Shown here: piece after piece, positions 36,834-44,936 of the stretch | Layout of the letters: each line of letters opens with the position of its first letter | Numbering within the stretch: position 1 is the first letter of the stretch | Origin: an uncultured Candidatus Melainabacteria bacterium | GTDB taxonomy: Bacteria > Cyanobacteriota > Vampirovibrionia > Gastranaerophilales > Gastranaerophilaceae | Assembly (NCBI GenBank): GCA_934754655.1 | Contig: CAKVIC010000007.1 | Coordinates: 1-64,000 of the forward strand | Length of the DNA: 64,000 nt | Direction of reading: 5' to 3' | Notes under the pieces: generated by a model | Database searches by the model: none | What the model was told of the DNA's origin: nothing | Seen by the model: the letters and a program-made list of their open reading frames with translations, nothing else | Translations under genes and position numbers: made by a program

Positions 36834-37316
36834 TTATAATTTATTACCCAAAAACTCACCATCATTTAAAGAATTTTCTTTAAAAAATTTATAAACCTCA
36901 CCATGAACCTGATTTCTATACCCATAAGGCAAAGAGTTCTCTTTTAACTTAGGGGCTAGATCTTTATCATCTATTAATCTAAATAAATCTTCAAAAGATT
37001 TTGCCTGATACACACAATCAAGTTCATCATAAGGAGCAACACCGGCAATAATTGACACTTTACCCCAATATGTTGCTTCACATCCGATTGTAGAATATGT
37101 AGATAAAACTTTATCACAAGCTTCCATTAACGCGTATGTATCAATCTTTTCATCTGGTTCAATAACTGTTAAATTTTTGTATTTCTTTTTCATCTTATTA
37201 ATTTGTTTAATTTGAGTTGTATGTTTCTTTTTAGCTTTAGTTAAATTAGGATGAACTCGTAGATAAAAATGTTTATTCTCATCATTTTTGTAATGTTCAT
37301 TTACAAAAATATACCC
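36834..37316 (-). pseudogene. 3' fragment of a capsule polysaccharide glycosyltransferase-like gene
   Basis: In frame from just after the tagD copy-2 stop, about 160 codons read HFYLRVHPNLTKAKKKH, KKYKNLTVIEPDEKIDTYALME and continue to the stop at 36834. They match the last third of the intact protein at 39000-40379 with high identity in the first part. The longest ATG-started piece is 119 residues (from 37193). The 5' two thirds are missing, cut exactly where the tagD copy begins. It is a remnant from rearrangement; no function is expected. Confidence 0.8.
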
Positions 37317-37319
37317 TAA

Positions 37320-37709
37320 TTATTTATTCTTTAAATATTCTTTTGATTGGGAACTTGAAACATCCGGAGTGCGTGGAAGATAAACAACCTCGCAATAATC
37401 TTTTAAAAAATCAAATTTACCTTTCCAATCATCACCCATAACAAAAATATCTGCCTGATATTTTTGTATATCATTAATTTTTTGCTCCCAATCATTTTCG
37501 GGAATAACTAAATCAACATATCGACAAGCCTCTAAAATCATTTTTCTTTGTTCATAAGTATAATATGATTCTTTATTTTTAATTGTGTTAAATTTTTCTG
37601 TAGATAATCCAACTATCAAATAATCACCAAGAGTCTTCGCACGTTTTAAAAGATTTACATGACCATAGTGTAAAACATCAAACGTTCCGTATGTAATAAC
37701 TCGCTTCAC
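37320..37709 (-). CDS. tagD: Glycerol-3-phosphate cytidylyltransferase
   Basis: 129 residues, full TagD length. HYGH nucleotidyltransferase motif at 14-17, STEKFNTIKNKESYYTYEQRK, VIPENDWEQK, FVMGDDWKGKFDFL and YLPRTPDVSS are all typical and close to Bacillus TagD. It makes CDP-glycerol from CTP and glycerol-3-phosphate for teichoic-acid-like or glycerol-phosphate capsule synthesis. The start overlaps the upstream acetyltransferase stop by 1 bp. The user of CDP-glycerol next to it (tagF) is broken, so the product's present use is unclear. Confidence 0.92.
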   Translation of the reverse strand: MKRVITYGTFDVLHYGHVNLLKRAKTLGDYLIVGLSTEKFNTIKNKESYYTYEQRKMILEACRYVDLVIPENDWEQKINDIQKYQADIFVMGDDWKGKFDFLKDYCEVVYLPRTPDVSSSQSKEYLKNK

Positions 37710-37920
37710 TATTTCACCTTTTCTTTATTTTTTTCTAATAAATCAATACATTTTTCAATGTTATCAAAAGGAAGGTTTACAATAAAATCTTCCGGATAAT
37801 CCCACCATTTTAAGTTTAATAATTTTTCAATAATTTCAGGAGTAAATCTATATTTAATAACTCTTGCAGGTACTCCAGCAACAACCGCATAAGGTGGAAC
37901 ATCATGAGTTACGACAGAAT
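37347..37920. repeat. Direct repeat, copy 2 (tagD plus 3' part of acetyltransferase)
   Basis: About 574 bp partner of 35862-36434. This copy has the extra A in the GATAAACAACC run that keeps tagD in frame, and a few point differences in the acetyltransferase part (for example ACTCTTGCAGGTACTCC versus ACCCTTGCAGGTGCTCC). Confidence 0.88.
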
Positions 37921-38311
37921 GCGCACCAATAATAGCCCCATCTCCGATACAACTCCCTTGTTTAATAAATGCTCCATAGCCTACCCAAACATCATTACCG
38001 ATAATAGTATTTTTTTTCTGTTTTTCATCCGGTTTAAACAAATTTTCTTTTGGCACAACAATATTACCATATTTATCAATATCATAAGGCTTGTATATAA
38101 ATGGTGATGTCGTTAAAGTGTGAATAGGATGATTACCTAGCCCAATAGTAACAAAGTCCGCAATTGAACAATATTTTCCGATACTTGCTAATTTTGTCAT
38201 TTTAACAGAATGGCAAATGTAGCTATGTTCACCAATGTTATACTTTCGTCTGCGTCTATGATAACTTGACAATCTTAATTTATCTAATAAAAATTTTTTT
38301 AAATTTTTCAT
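37709..38311 (-). CDS. CatB-like (left-handed beta-helix) O-acetyltransferase B
   Basis: 200 residues. Coils ASIGKYCSIADFVTIGLG and IGNDVWVGYGAFIKQGSCIGDGAIIGAHSVV, catalytic-type His in GLGNHPIHTLT and AHSVVTHDVPPYA, and the tail VAGVPARVIKYRF. It is an acetyl-CoA-dependent acetyltransferase. It differs from copy A in the acceptor-binding N-terminal half but shares its C-terminus by duplication. It overlaps tagD by 1 bp and follows the tagF remnant. Confidence 0.86.
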   Translation of the reverse strand: MKNLKKFLLDKLRLSSYHRRRRKYNIGEHSYICHSVKMTKLASIGKYCSIADFVTIGLGNHPIHTLTTSPFIYKPYDIDKYGNIVVPKENLFKPDEKQKKNTIIGNDVWVGYGAFIKQGSCIGDGAIIGAHSVVTHDVPPYAVVAGVPARVIKYRFTPEIIEKLLNLKWWDYPEDFIVNLPFDNIEKCIDLLEKNKEKVK

Positions 38312-38367
38312 AAATTTATTAATACCTTTATTCTATTGCGCCAAAAAGTTATGCATTATTTGTTTTA

Positions 38368-38888
38368 TTAAATCTCACAAATGTAATCAACGACTTGCTT
38401 TGCAGCAGTACCATTTTCGTACTCTTAATATTCTTCTATAAATCTATTATACCCCACTTAGTCAACATTGCAAGATTTTAATGCATATAGCAATTATTCT
38501 TGATTTCTTGCTTTTAAAAATGGTGTAAAGCCTTCATTATCAAAATCCAAACCAAAATCATTTTTGTATTCTTCATAATCATAAATATACAATATTTCAG
38601 GTTTACGAGTAAGTGCAAAATCAAATACAGAATACGAATAATCTGAAATCAAAATATCTGATATTAAATACAAATGAGTAGCTTCCGGATAGTTACCACC
38701 ATTAAAAGAAAATTCATTATCAAAAATATCAACAAAATTACCATTACTATCAACCCACTTATGCTTCCCGACATGTGAGCGAATAAGCATAACATATTCA
38801 TCCTGTAATTGCTCTTTGAATATTTTTAAATCAAACGGTAATACTGCTTTATAATTGGATTTACGCCAAGTCGGACAATAAAATCATA
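38368..38888 (-). pseudogene. tagF/tagB-like CDP-glycerol glycerophosphotransferase remnant
   Basis: Reverse-strand pieces in reading order: YCPTWRKSNYK and LPFDLKIF near 38880-38820, then MLIRSHVGKHK, YLISDILISDYSYSVFDFALTRKPEI (98-codon frame to 38494), and, after a break, a tail YENGTAAKQVVDYICEI ending at 38368. These are ordered segments of the C-terminal catalytic domain of CDP-glycerol:polyglycerolphosphate glycerophosphotransferases. The N-terminal half is absent, and stops and a deletion interrupt the rest. It is the decayed user of the CDP-glycerol made by tagD. Confidence 0.75.
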
Positions 38889-38999
38889 AAATGATTATTT
38901 TTTGTATTTACTTTTTGAATACACTGCCGTATTATTGTTTTATGTTTAAAATGCAAATAAAAAAATAATAAGAGCTTAATATTAAAAAAGGAATTATAT

Positions 39000-40379
39000 A
39001 TGAAAAGAATTTTGATATTCAACGGACACGCAAGAACTCCAAACCGATGGGGAATGTTTGGAGAAGTCATAAAAAGATTACAAGAATCACCGGATAATGA
39101 CATTTATTATCTTGATTGTAATTCTGCAATAAAAACTCCTTGCGGATTAAACAAAAGTCATCATTGGGGATATTGCAACAAATGTAATAAACCTTGTTTA
39201 AAACTACTAAAATATATTAATTTTGATGAATCACATATTTTAAAAATGTCAAAAGTTAACAAGGAAAATTTCCCTAATTTTAAATCTATTAAAGAAGCGC
39301 TTATGTACAATAAAGACGGTTATAATTACGGTCTAGCTGCTGTTAGCGTTATAATGACCCTAACAAGAGATTACAATTTTGAGATAAAAAAATGGAACAA
39401 TACAATAAAGAAATTTTTTCAAACCGAATATACCGTTTTTAAAAATCTTGAACATTTTATGAAAACATATAATTTTGATGAAATCCACACATTTAATGGT
39501 CGCATGCCGGTTATGTATCCTTGCGTTGAATTTGCAAGAAAAAATAATATTAATTATGTAGTATATGAAAGCGGAGCAAAAATTAATCATTTACTAGTTA
39601 TAAAAAATAAAGTACCGCATGATTTTAATTTTAGAAAACAAGAACTTAAAGTAAGCTTTGAAAATAAGAATATAAAAATGGAAGAAAAAGTTAATTTGGC
39701 AAACAAGTGGTTTAAAGACAGAAGAGCTGGAAAATTTCAAGCAATGGAATCTTTTACAAAAGACCAAATAAAAGATTTTTTACCAAAAGATTTTGACATT
39801 TCAAAAGAAAACATTGTATTTTTCAATTCTTCAATTGATGAAGTTTATGCTTTTGATTCTTGGAAACATCCTTTTGCAGAAAATGAAAATGAAATATTGG
39901 AAAAATTATTTGAACATTATAAAAATGATGAGAATAAACATTTTTATTTACGTATCCACCCTAATTTGACAAAAGCAAAGAAAAAGCATGCAACTCAAAT
40001 AAAACAAATTAATAAAATGAAAAAGAAATACAAAAACTTAACAGTTATTGAACCAGATGATAAAATTGATACATACGCATTAATGGAGGTTTGTGATAAA
40101 GTTTTGTCAACCTATTCTACAACGGCTTTTGAAGCAACTTATTGGGGAAAAGTTGCAATAATTGCAGGAATTGCTCCTTACGAAGATTTAGATTGTGTAT
40201 ATAAAGCAAATTCTATGGAAGAATTCTATAATCTAATTGATGACAAAAATTTAACGCCTAAAGCAAAAGAAAACACTTATCCATACGCATATAATTTAGA
40301 AACTTATGGTGAAAAATACAGATATTACAAACCTGAATCTCGAAAACAGGGGAACTTTTTAGGTATGAGTTTAAAATAA
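39000..40379 (+). CDS. Capsular polysaccharide biosynthesis / glycosyltransferase-like protein
   Basis: 459 residues. The N-terminus ILIFNGHARTPNRWGMF and a cysteine cluster (HWGYCNKCNKPC) precede a GT-B-like C-terminal half with FYLRIHPNLTKA, DTYALMEVCDKVLSTYSTTAFEATYWGK, the nucleotide-binding style seen in KpsC/KpsS and polysaccharide-pyruvyl or sialyl-type capsule transferases. The acceptor and donor are not known. ATATAAAGGAATT-type spacing gives a plausible ribosome site. A related 3' fragment sits at 36834-37316, showing that this gene type was once duplicated. A palindromic terminator follows the stop. Confidence 0.72.
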   Translation: MKRILIFNGHARTPNRWGMFGEVIKRLQESPDNDIYYLDCNSAIKTPCGLNKSHHWGYCNKCNKPCLKLLKYINFDESHILKMSKVNKENFPNFKSIKEALMYNKDGYNYGLAAVSVIMTLTRDYNFEIKKWNNTIKKFFQTEYTVFKNLEHFMKTYNFDEIHTFNGRMPVMYPCVEFARKNNINYVVYESGAKINHLLVIKNKVPHDFNFRKQELKVSFENKNIKMEEKVNLANKWFKDRRAGKFQAMESFTKDQIKDFLPKDFDISKENIVFFNSSIDEVYAFDSWKHPFAENENEILEKLFEHYKNDENKHFYLRIHPNLTKAKKKHATQIKQINKMKKKYKNLTVIEPDDKIDTYALMEVCDKVLSTYSTTAFEATYWGKVAIIAGIAPYEDLDCVYKANSMEEFYNLIDDKNLTPKAKENTYPYAYNLETYGEKYRYYKPESRKQGNFLGMSLK

Positions 40380-40391
40380 TTTATATTACCG

Positions 40392-40417
40392 AGGGCGCAA
40401 AATATATTTTGCGCCCT
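40392..40417. terminator. 26-bp perfect palindrome between convergent genes
   Basis: AGGGCGCAAAATA and its exact complement with no spacer. It lies 13 bp after the capsule gene stop and 30 bp before the end of the opposing glycosyltransferase gene, so it may act as a bidirectional terminator, although T-runs are short. It shares the GGCGCAAAA arm with hairpins at 8354 and 48319. Confidence 0.65.
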
Positions 40418-40446
40418 TGAATCTTAATAAATATAAACGAACATAG

Positions 40447-41340
40447 TTAAAATTTACTAAAAAATCTTTTTCTTAAATCTCTAAAAGTTCTTTTTTTTAA
40501 TTCTTTTGGCAATTTTTCAATATATACTTGATAATCTGAATATGGTTTCCTCATTCTCCAAGGTTTGCCGGCTTTTCCACCATAATGAACAATCACAGTG
40601 TTTTGCTTTGAATTTTCAATTTCTTCATCAGAATAAACACTTTTTAGATACTCATAATCTTCTCGTTGTCTATAATCTTTATTATAATAAATACTTTGCA
40701 TTACACAATATTTCATATCAATCGGCAATATTTTATTGCACGTAAGATTTATCAAGTCTAAATCAAAGAATTTTAAATCTTTATAATATTTTTTCGCATT
40801 ATTAAACAATTTTTCTAAAATATTATCTTCACGAAATTTTTTACAATTCAAAAGCATTAATCCGGACCAATAAATAAAATCATTTTTATTATCTTCAAAA
40901 TACTTATGACAAATTGTGCTTGAAGAATTCTTTTCAGCTCGTACCGCAGCAAATTCGTAATTATCAAGATTCTGATTATACAATTCACTCAAATCACCCT
41001 TAAACAAGACATCAACATCTGAATAAATTGCTTTATCATATTCCTGTAAAATTTCAGAAACTAAAAGCCTGTAATAAACAATTTCAGTCCAAGAACCTTT
41101 AGAACAAGGCATTTGTTTAAATAAATTATGGTTTATATAATGAAAACCCATGTTGTGACGAGTTTTTTCAACTAATGATGTGAGCATTTCTTGCGTTTTT
41201 AAGTCCAAATCACTATGAAAAATTCTTACATCATAAATAGTATCTTCATTAGCTGAATCCAACAAACTTTTAATTGCGACAGAGGCTCCTAATATAATTC
41301 TTTTATCAAAACAAAAAACGATAGGTATAACATTAACCAT
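40447..41340 (-). CDS. Family 8 glycosyltransferase
   Basis: 297 residues. GT8 retaining transferase of LPS galactosyl/glucosyltransferase type: IPIVFCFDKRIILGASVAIKSLL at the N-terminus, the metal-binding DxD in IYSDVDVLFKGDL, YWSGLMLLNCKKFRE and the C-terminal HYGGKAGKPW that closes the donor site. It moves a hexose from a UDP-sugar to a surface glycan acceptor at the inner membrane. The stop is convergent with the capsule gene; its start overlaps the upstream transferase by 8 bp. Confidence 0.9.
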   Translation of the reverse strand: MVNVIPIVFCFDKRIILGASVAIKSLLDSANEDTIYDVRIFHSDLDLKTQEMLTSLVEKTRHNMGFHYINHNLFKQMPCSKGSWTEIVYYRLLVSEILQEYDKAIYSDVDVLFKGDLSELYNQNLDNYEFAAVRAEKNSSSTICHKYFEDNKNDFIYWSGLMLLNCKKFREDNILEKLFNNAKKYYKDLKFFDLDLINLTCNKILPIDMKYCVMQSIYYNKDYRQREDYEYLKSVYSDEEIENSKQNTVIVHYGGKAGKPWRMRKPYSDYQVYIEKLPKELKKRTFRDLRKRFFSKF

Positions 41341-42433
41341 TAATTAACCTCTTAAAATTTTCTAAAGATTCTTTATAAATACTATCAGCAGTTGCTTTAA
41401 GATTATTCTGCATTGCTGAATATTCTTCATCAGTCATATACATTCCCGCAACCATCGCATCCGAATAATTTATAGGTTTTTCGTATAATAAGGCGTTATT
41501 TTCATCAAAATTATTCAAAGGGGCAAAACTTTTGATAATCAAACAAGGCTTCAAAAACCCATAAGAAAGCTGAAAATTACCACTAGTACCAGTAGTATTA
41601 TATCTTTGATGCGCAATATTATCTTCATCATAAGAAGTTAATAAAAAATCTGCCTTTTCAAGTTCATCATACATTTTTCTAAAAGGTAAACGTCCTTTTA
41701 CAACAAAATAGTCCTTCATCCAATAAGGAACATCTTTAATCTCACCTTTTCCGATGATTGTAATCTTAAATTTCTTTTCATTATTTAATACTAAATCTTT
41801 AACCGCTTCTATTATTGTGTTTTCATTTTTCCTATAAGGTCTTATTGCCCCAACCATAACAAAATTCGTAATCTTATTTTTTGGTAAAATTTTAACGTCA
41901 CCAAAATAATGAGGATTAATAACAGTTGATTTTGCATTCTTGTAATTTAATTTTCTTAAAGTTATCAAATTTTCATGCCAAGTACCGGCATCAACACCGG
42001 GTTTCGCTTCATGCGATACAAAATACAATTTTGATTTATCAACATTTTCATTGAATGCATTATATGCCTTATCAAAATCGACCTCGTCACAAAGCTTACC
42101 GACTGTTGTTACTAAAACACCTTTTACATCTTTTAAATCTGACTTTTTAAAGAAATTTTTAATTTGTCTTTTACTCAATTTATTTAACGAGATATTTTCA
42201 TTTTGAAACCTGTCAAATAAACCTTCTCTAAGCCTCGCCGGATTAACTAAAACAGAAACATGATAACCTAAATCAAGTAAATATTTAACATAACCTGGCA
42301 CAACTTCTGCATGGCTTTTTGAACAAGGTTCCCATACAATAAAGGTATTTTCTTTAATAATCGGAGTTTTAGGCATAAAAAATTTGTTTAAAAACTTTTT
42401 AAAAATACTAACTTGCGAATCTGATGCCTTCAT
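41333..42433 (-). CDS. GT-B glycosyltransferase
   Basis: 366 residues from the ATG at 42433 with GGGGGGAG just upstream; an in-frame TTG 18 bp earlier is less likely. Two Rossmann halves: N-terminal VWEPCSKSHAEVVPGYVKYLLDLGYHV and a C-terminal donor domain with FVMVGAIRPYRKNENTIIEAV, ITIIGKGEI and KADFLLTSYD. This is a GT1/GT4-like layout. Donor and acceptor are unknown. It forms a two-gene operon with the GT8 gene and presumably extends the same surface glycan. Confidence 0.8.
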   Translation of the reverse strand: MKASDSQVSIFKKFLNKFFMPKTPIIKENTFIVWEPCSKSHAEVVPGYVKYLLDLGYHVSVLVNPARLREGLFDRFQNENISLNKLSKRQIKNFFKKSDLKDVKGVLVTTVGKLCDEVDFDKAYNAFNENVDKSKLYFVSHEAKPGVDAGTWHENLITLRKLNYKNAKSTVINPHYFGDVKILPKNKITNFVMVGAIRPYRKNENTIIEAVKDLVLNNEKKFKITIIGKGEIKDVPYWMKDYFVVKGRLPFRKMYDELEKADFLLTSYDEDNIAHQRYNTTGTSGNFQLSYGFLKPCLIIKSFAPLNNFDENNALLYEKPINYSDAMVAGMYMTDEEYSAMQNNLKATADSIYKESLENFKRLING

Positions 42434-42606
42434 ACTCTCCCCCCATAACAACCTCTATAATATGTTTAATACCTCTTTTATAATAACACAAATAAAATAA
42501 ATTCAAAAATTCGTTTTTATTATGCGAAAAATTGAGTTTAAAAATCTTTCACAGTTTTAAGCTTCAATAATTTAAAAATTTTATCCAAAATTCGCTGTTC
42601 AGCGTT

Positions 42607-42894
42607 TTACAAATATTCAAAGAGATCATTAAATTTTGGATTCATTTCTTTTATTAAGTTTATTTTCCATTCTCTATGCCAACGCTTTAATTGTTTTTCA
42701 CGATTAAGCGCAGATTCAATATTTTCAGTTAGTTCATAATAAACTAATTTGTCTATATTATACTTTTTTGTAAAACCTTCAACGACTTTGTTTTTATGCT
42801 CTAAAATTCTTTTTTGAAGATTTCCTGTTACGCCTATGTAAAAAGCTGTTTCATTAAAATTTGACAAAATATATACTGCATACATTTTACTCAT
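42607..42894 (-). CDS. Small single-domain GIY-YIG nuclease-like protein
   Basis: 95 residues, the usual size of the UPF0213/YhbQ-like group. YAVYILSNFNETAFYIGVTGNL carries the two YI[L/G] strands, followed by the catalytic-type Arg (KRILEHKN) and a C-terminal Glu/Arg region (LNREKQLKRWHREWK). Such proteins occur in very many copies in some genomes, with uncertain roles in DNA handling or mobility. It stands alone next to a repeat element at 42942. Confidence 0.9.
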   Translation of the reverse strand: MSKMYAVYILSNFNETAFYIGVTGNLQKRILEHKNKVVEGFTKKYNIDKLVYYELTENIESALNREKQLKRWHREWKINLIKEMNPKFNDLFEYL

Positions 42895-42941
42895 AAATTC
42901 ATTTTAACATACCCAAAAAGACTTGTTGCAATATTTTTCCA

Positions 42942-43055
42942 TGTCATCCTGAATTTATTTCAGGATCTGACAAGTGAACTGGGGTAACATAAGTAAAAAG
43001 CTTGATTTACGCGAAGTTCTACGCCGGTGAGATGCTGAAACAAGTTCAGCATGAC
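42942..43055. repeat. About 115-bp palindromic intergenic repeat, copy A
   Basis: Begins TGTCATCCTGAA and ends TTCAGCATGACA, which are inverted with one mismatch. Each end also folds alone: TCCTGAA/TTCAGGA at the left and TGCTGAA/TTCAGCA at the right. A partial new copy starts at 43093 after a 37-bp linker similar to that between copies B and C. It has no coding capacity; the layout is MITE-like. Confidence 0.82.
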
Positions 43056-43092
43056 AATGCTTATTCTCGTCGTTCGCTCGGTTCATTTTCAC

Positions 43093-43112
43093 TGTCATCC
43101 TGAAATTTTTTC
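43093..43112. repeat. Truncated left end of the same palindromic repeat
   Basis: TGTCATCCTGAAATTTTTTC repeats the left end of copies A-C, then loses similarity. Together with copy A it implies that the repeats were once arranged as a tandem array with a unit of about 151 bp. The remaining sequence up to 43215 holds only AT-rich promoter-like DNA and the ribosome site of the next gene. Confidence 0.65.
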
Positions 43113-43215
43113 AATTAATGTTAAGTTTTGTAACAAAAACAATAAAATGTGAAATTTTATATTTCTTATATACTTTATATATATACAAGATGATATTAAA
43201 TAAGAGGTAAGCATT

Positions 43216-44406
43216 ATGGCACACTTATATTGCAACGGCGGAAACAGATTTAATTTTGTCAGCATTAGAAACAATATCCAAAACAATTTTGGCGGTGGAT
43301 ATAGCTACGGTTGCTCAATGCCAAGCTTTGGTGGAATATTTAGTAACTGGGGACCAGGCATGTACCCAGAATGTCCTTGCCGAAAGGATATTTTAAAATC
43401 AATTTTGGGTTATACCGTTGGCAATGTGATTGCTTGGGGCATAGGTATGTTTTGGGGTGGCAATAATGGCTTATACTCTGGTATTGGTTACACAAGTGGC
43501 TCAACCCAAGGTCAAAAAACAACTGGCAACGATGGTAATGGTAAAGATACCGATTTTGCCAAAATAGATTCTGTACACAAAAATATAATCTATCCTGATA
43601 AATATGTAAAAGATTTACTAGAAAAATGCGAATTAGACGATTGTAAGAAAGCAGTTTTAAAACAGTACTTCAAAGCTAAACTAGAAATTCTAGATGCGCT
43701 TGAAAAAGGATTAGACGGTGTTAATGACACTGAAAATAAAACGTATATAGATAATTTAAAAAATCATATAAATCAATTAGCCTCTAGTAAAGGAATTGAT
43801 TTAACTGATGATACAACACCTAATACAAAAGTAAAGGTTGAAAAAAAAGGCACTGAAGAACATACAACTCCTGTAACGGCAGAAGCACCCAAGAAGAAAG
43901 GCTCAGCCCCAAAAATAGCTTCAAATGATACTGATAAAAAAGCTCCCAAACCTGAGACTTTTGAGAAAGAACACAACCTAACAAGAAGCCTTACTGAACC
44001 AAATGATATAACTTGGAATGAATATAATAAAAACATGATACCTTCCGGCTGGAGCTTACCAAAAGGCTATACAAAACCTAATGCTGAAGATATCAGCGAT
44101 AAAAGCATAATCAAAGTTGAAGATACTTCTAAAAAAACAACTGATATCCCTGTAAATACATGCAAAGTAAGCCCTGCTGGCAAGGATACAAACGACTTCC
44201 CTGCAACATTAGAAATAACCTCAGAGAATGGAAAAATCAGGTATTATCACTATGCAGGCGAAAATAATGGCTGTCCGGTCTATATCACCCCAGATACTGA
44301 TATAAACCATAATGTCTATGTATTATGTAAACAAGGTAATAAATACAAATTAATGCAATTTAAAGATTTCAGTGGTTACGGCAAGGGTGATCACCAAGTG
44401 AAATAA
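43216..44406 (+). CDS. Hypothetical Gly/Cys-rich N-terminus protein (lineage-specific)
   Basis: 396 residues, no family recognised. The first 85 residues are rich in Gly, Asn, Ser and aromatic residues with Cys pairs (YGCSMPSFGG, YPECPCRK), and include one hydrophobic stretch (ILGYTVGNVIAWGIGMFWGG). Residues 115-185 are a helical, Lys/Asp-rich segment. A Thr/Pro/Lys-rich linker (about 195-255) leads to a small C-terminal beta domain with DFPATLEITSENGKIRYYHY and GCPVYITPD. There is no classical signal peptide. Ribosome site AAGAGG. It is bracketed by palindromic repeats, which suggests a separately acquired gene. Confidence 0.6.
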   Translation: MAHLYCNGGNRFNFVSIRNNIQNNFGGGYSYGCSMPSFGGIFSNWGPGMYPECPCRKDILKSILGYTVGNVIAWGIGMFWGGNNGLYSGIGYTSGSTQGQKTTGNDGNGKDTDFAKIDSVHKNIIYPDKYVKDLLEKCELDDCKKAVLKQYFKAKLEILDALEKGLDGVNDTENKTYIDNLKNHINQLASSKGIDLTDDTTPNTKVKVEKKGTEEHTTPVTAEAPKKKGSAPKIASNDTDKKAPKPETFEKEHNLTRSLTEPNDITWNEYNKNMIPSGWSLPKGYTKPNAEDISDKSIIKVEDTSKKTTDIPVNTCKVSPAGKDTNDFPATLEITSENGKIRYYHYAGENNGCPVYITPDTDINHNVYVLCKQGNKYKLMQFKDFSGYGKGDHQVK

Positions 44407-44414
44407 ATAAATTC

Positions 44415-44446
44415 AAAAGAGGATGACTTCAACGTCATCCTCTTTT
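44415..44446 (+). terminator. Rho-independent terminator
   Basis: AAAAGAGGATGAC / GTCATCCTCTTTT with a 6-base loop, 8 bp after the stop of the 396-residue gene. The right arm ends in a T-run, and the symmetric A-run allows use from both strands. Confidence 0.9.
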
Positions 44447-44505
44447 GGTAATAAAACAAACAATACATGATAAATACACAAAGAAGGCGCAAATGTATAT
44501 TTTCC

Positions 44506-44621
44506 TGTCATCCTAAATTTATTTCAGGATTTGCCCCGTGGACAGAGGGATATTCAAGCAGATTGTTTGCTTGGCGCAAGGTTCTACACCGACAAGATGC
44601 TGAAACAAGTGACTCATGACA
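44506..44621. repeat. About 115-bp palindromic intergenic repeat, copy B
   Basis: TGTCATCCTAAATTTATTTCAGGA at the left (first 20 bases shown in copies A and C with G for A), TTCTACACCGACAAGATGCTG in the right half, and ending CTCATGACA. The right hairpin is partly decayed compared with copy A. A single GGCGCAAA arm lies just before it at 44484. Confidence 0.8.
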
Positions 44622-44656
44622 AGACTCGTTCTCTATATTTGTCCGGTTTATTTTCC

Positions 44657-44773
44657 TGTCATCCTGAATTTATTTCAGGATCTGACCAGTGGACTGGGGA
44701 GAATTTCGATAGATTATTTGCTTAGCGCAAAGGTTCTACACCGACAAGATGCTGAAACGAGTGACTCATGACA
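44657..44773. repeat. About 115-bp palindromic intergenic repeat, copy C
   Basis: Starts 151 bp after copy B and matches it closely through ATTTCAGGAT, TTGCTTAGCGCAA and TTCTACACCGACAAGATGCTG to CTCATGACA. The 35-bp linker between B and C resembles the one after copy A. The 530-bp gap between the two neighbouring genes is thus explained by a terminator, copies B and C and a promoter. Confidence 0.82.
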
Positions 44774-44868
44774 GAAAAATTCTAAAATTTTTTAGAAAAC
44801 GTAAATAAATTGATTCAAAATGAATGGATTCAAAATGTAACAAAATGTAACAATTTTTATCAAAACCC

Positions 44869-44895
44869 TAAAGTTTTTTTGAAAAATGCCGTTAA
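44869..44895 (+). promoter_or_regulatory. Flagellar sigma-28 (FliA)-type promoter
   Basis: TAAAGTTT (44869-44876), an 11-base spacer and GCCGTTAA (44888-44895) match the enterobacterial FliA consensus TAAAGTTT-N11-GCCGATAA at 15 of 16 positions. It lies 41 bp before the ATG of the 479-residue protein. The match suggests late flagellar-class expression. Confidence 0.8.
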
Positions 44896-44936
44896 TAATA
44901 TTAATAAAATAATCCAACAGGAAAGGGAAAATAAAC

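Noticed and set aside
27172..42433. Prophage or integrative element
   Set aside because: Foreign-looking gene content, but no integrase, transposase, phage genes or tRNA attachment site is seen; rearrangements are explained by recombination in a glycan locus.
42942..44773. Possible CRISPR array
   Set aside because: Repeats are about 115 bp, few, with similar rather than unique spacers, and no cas genes are seen.
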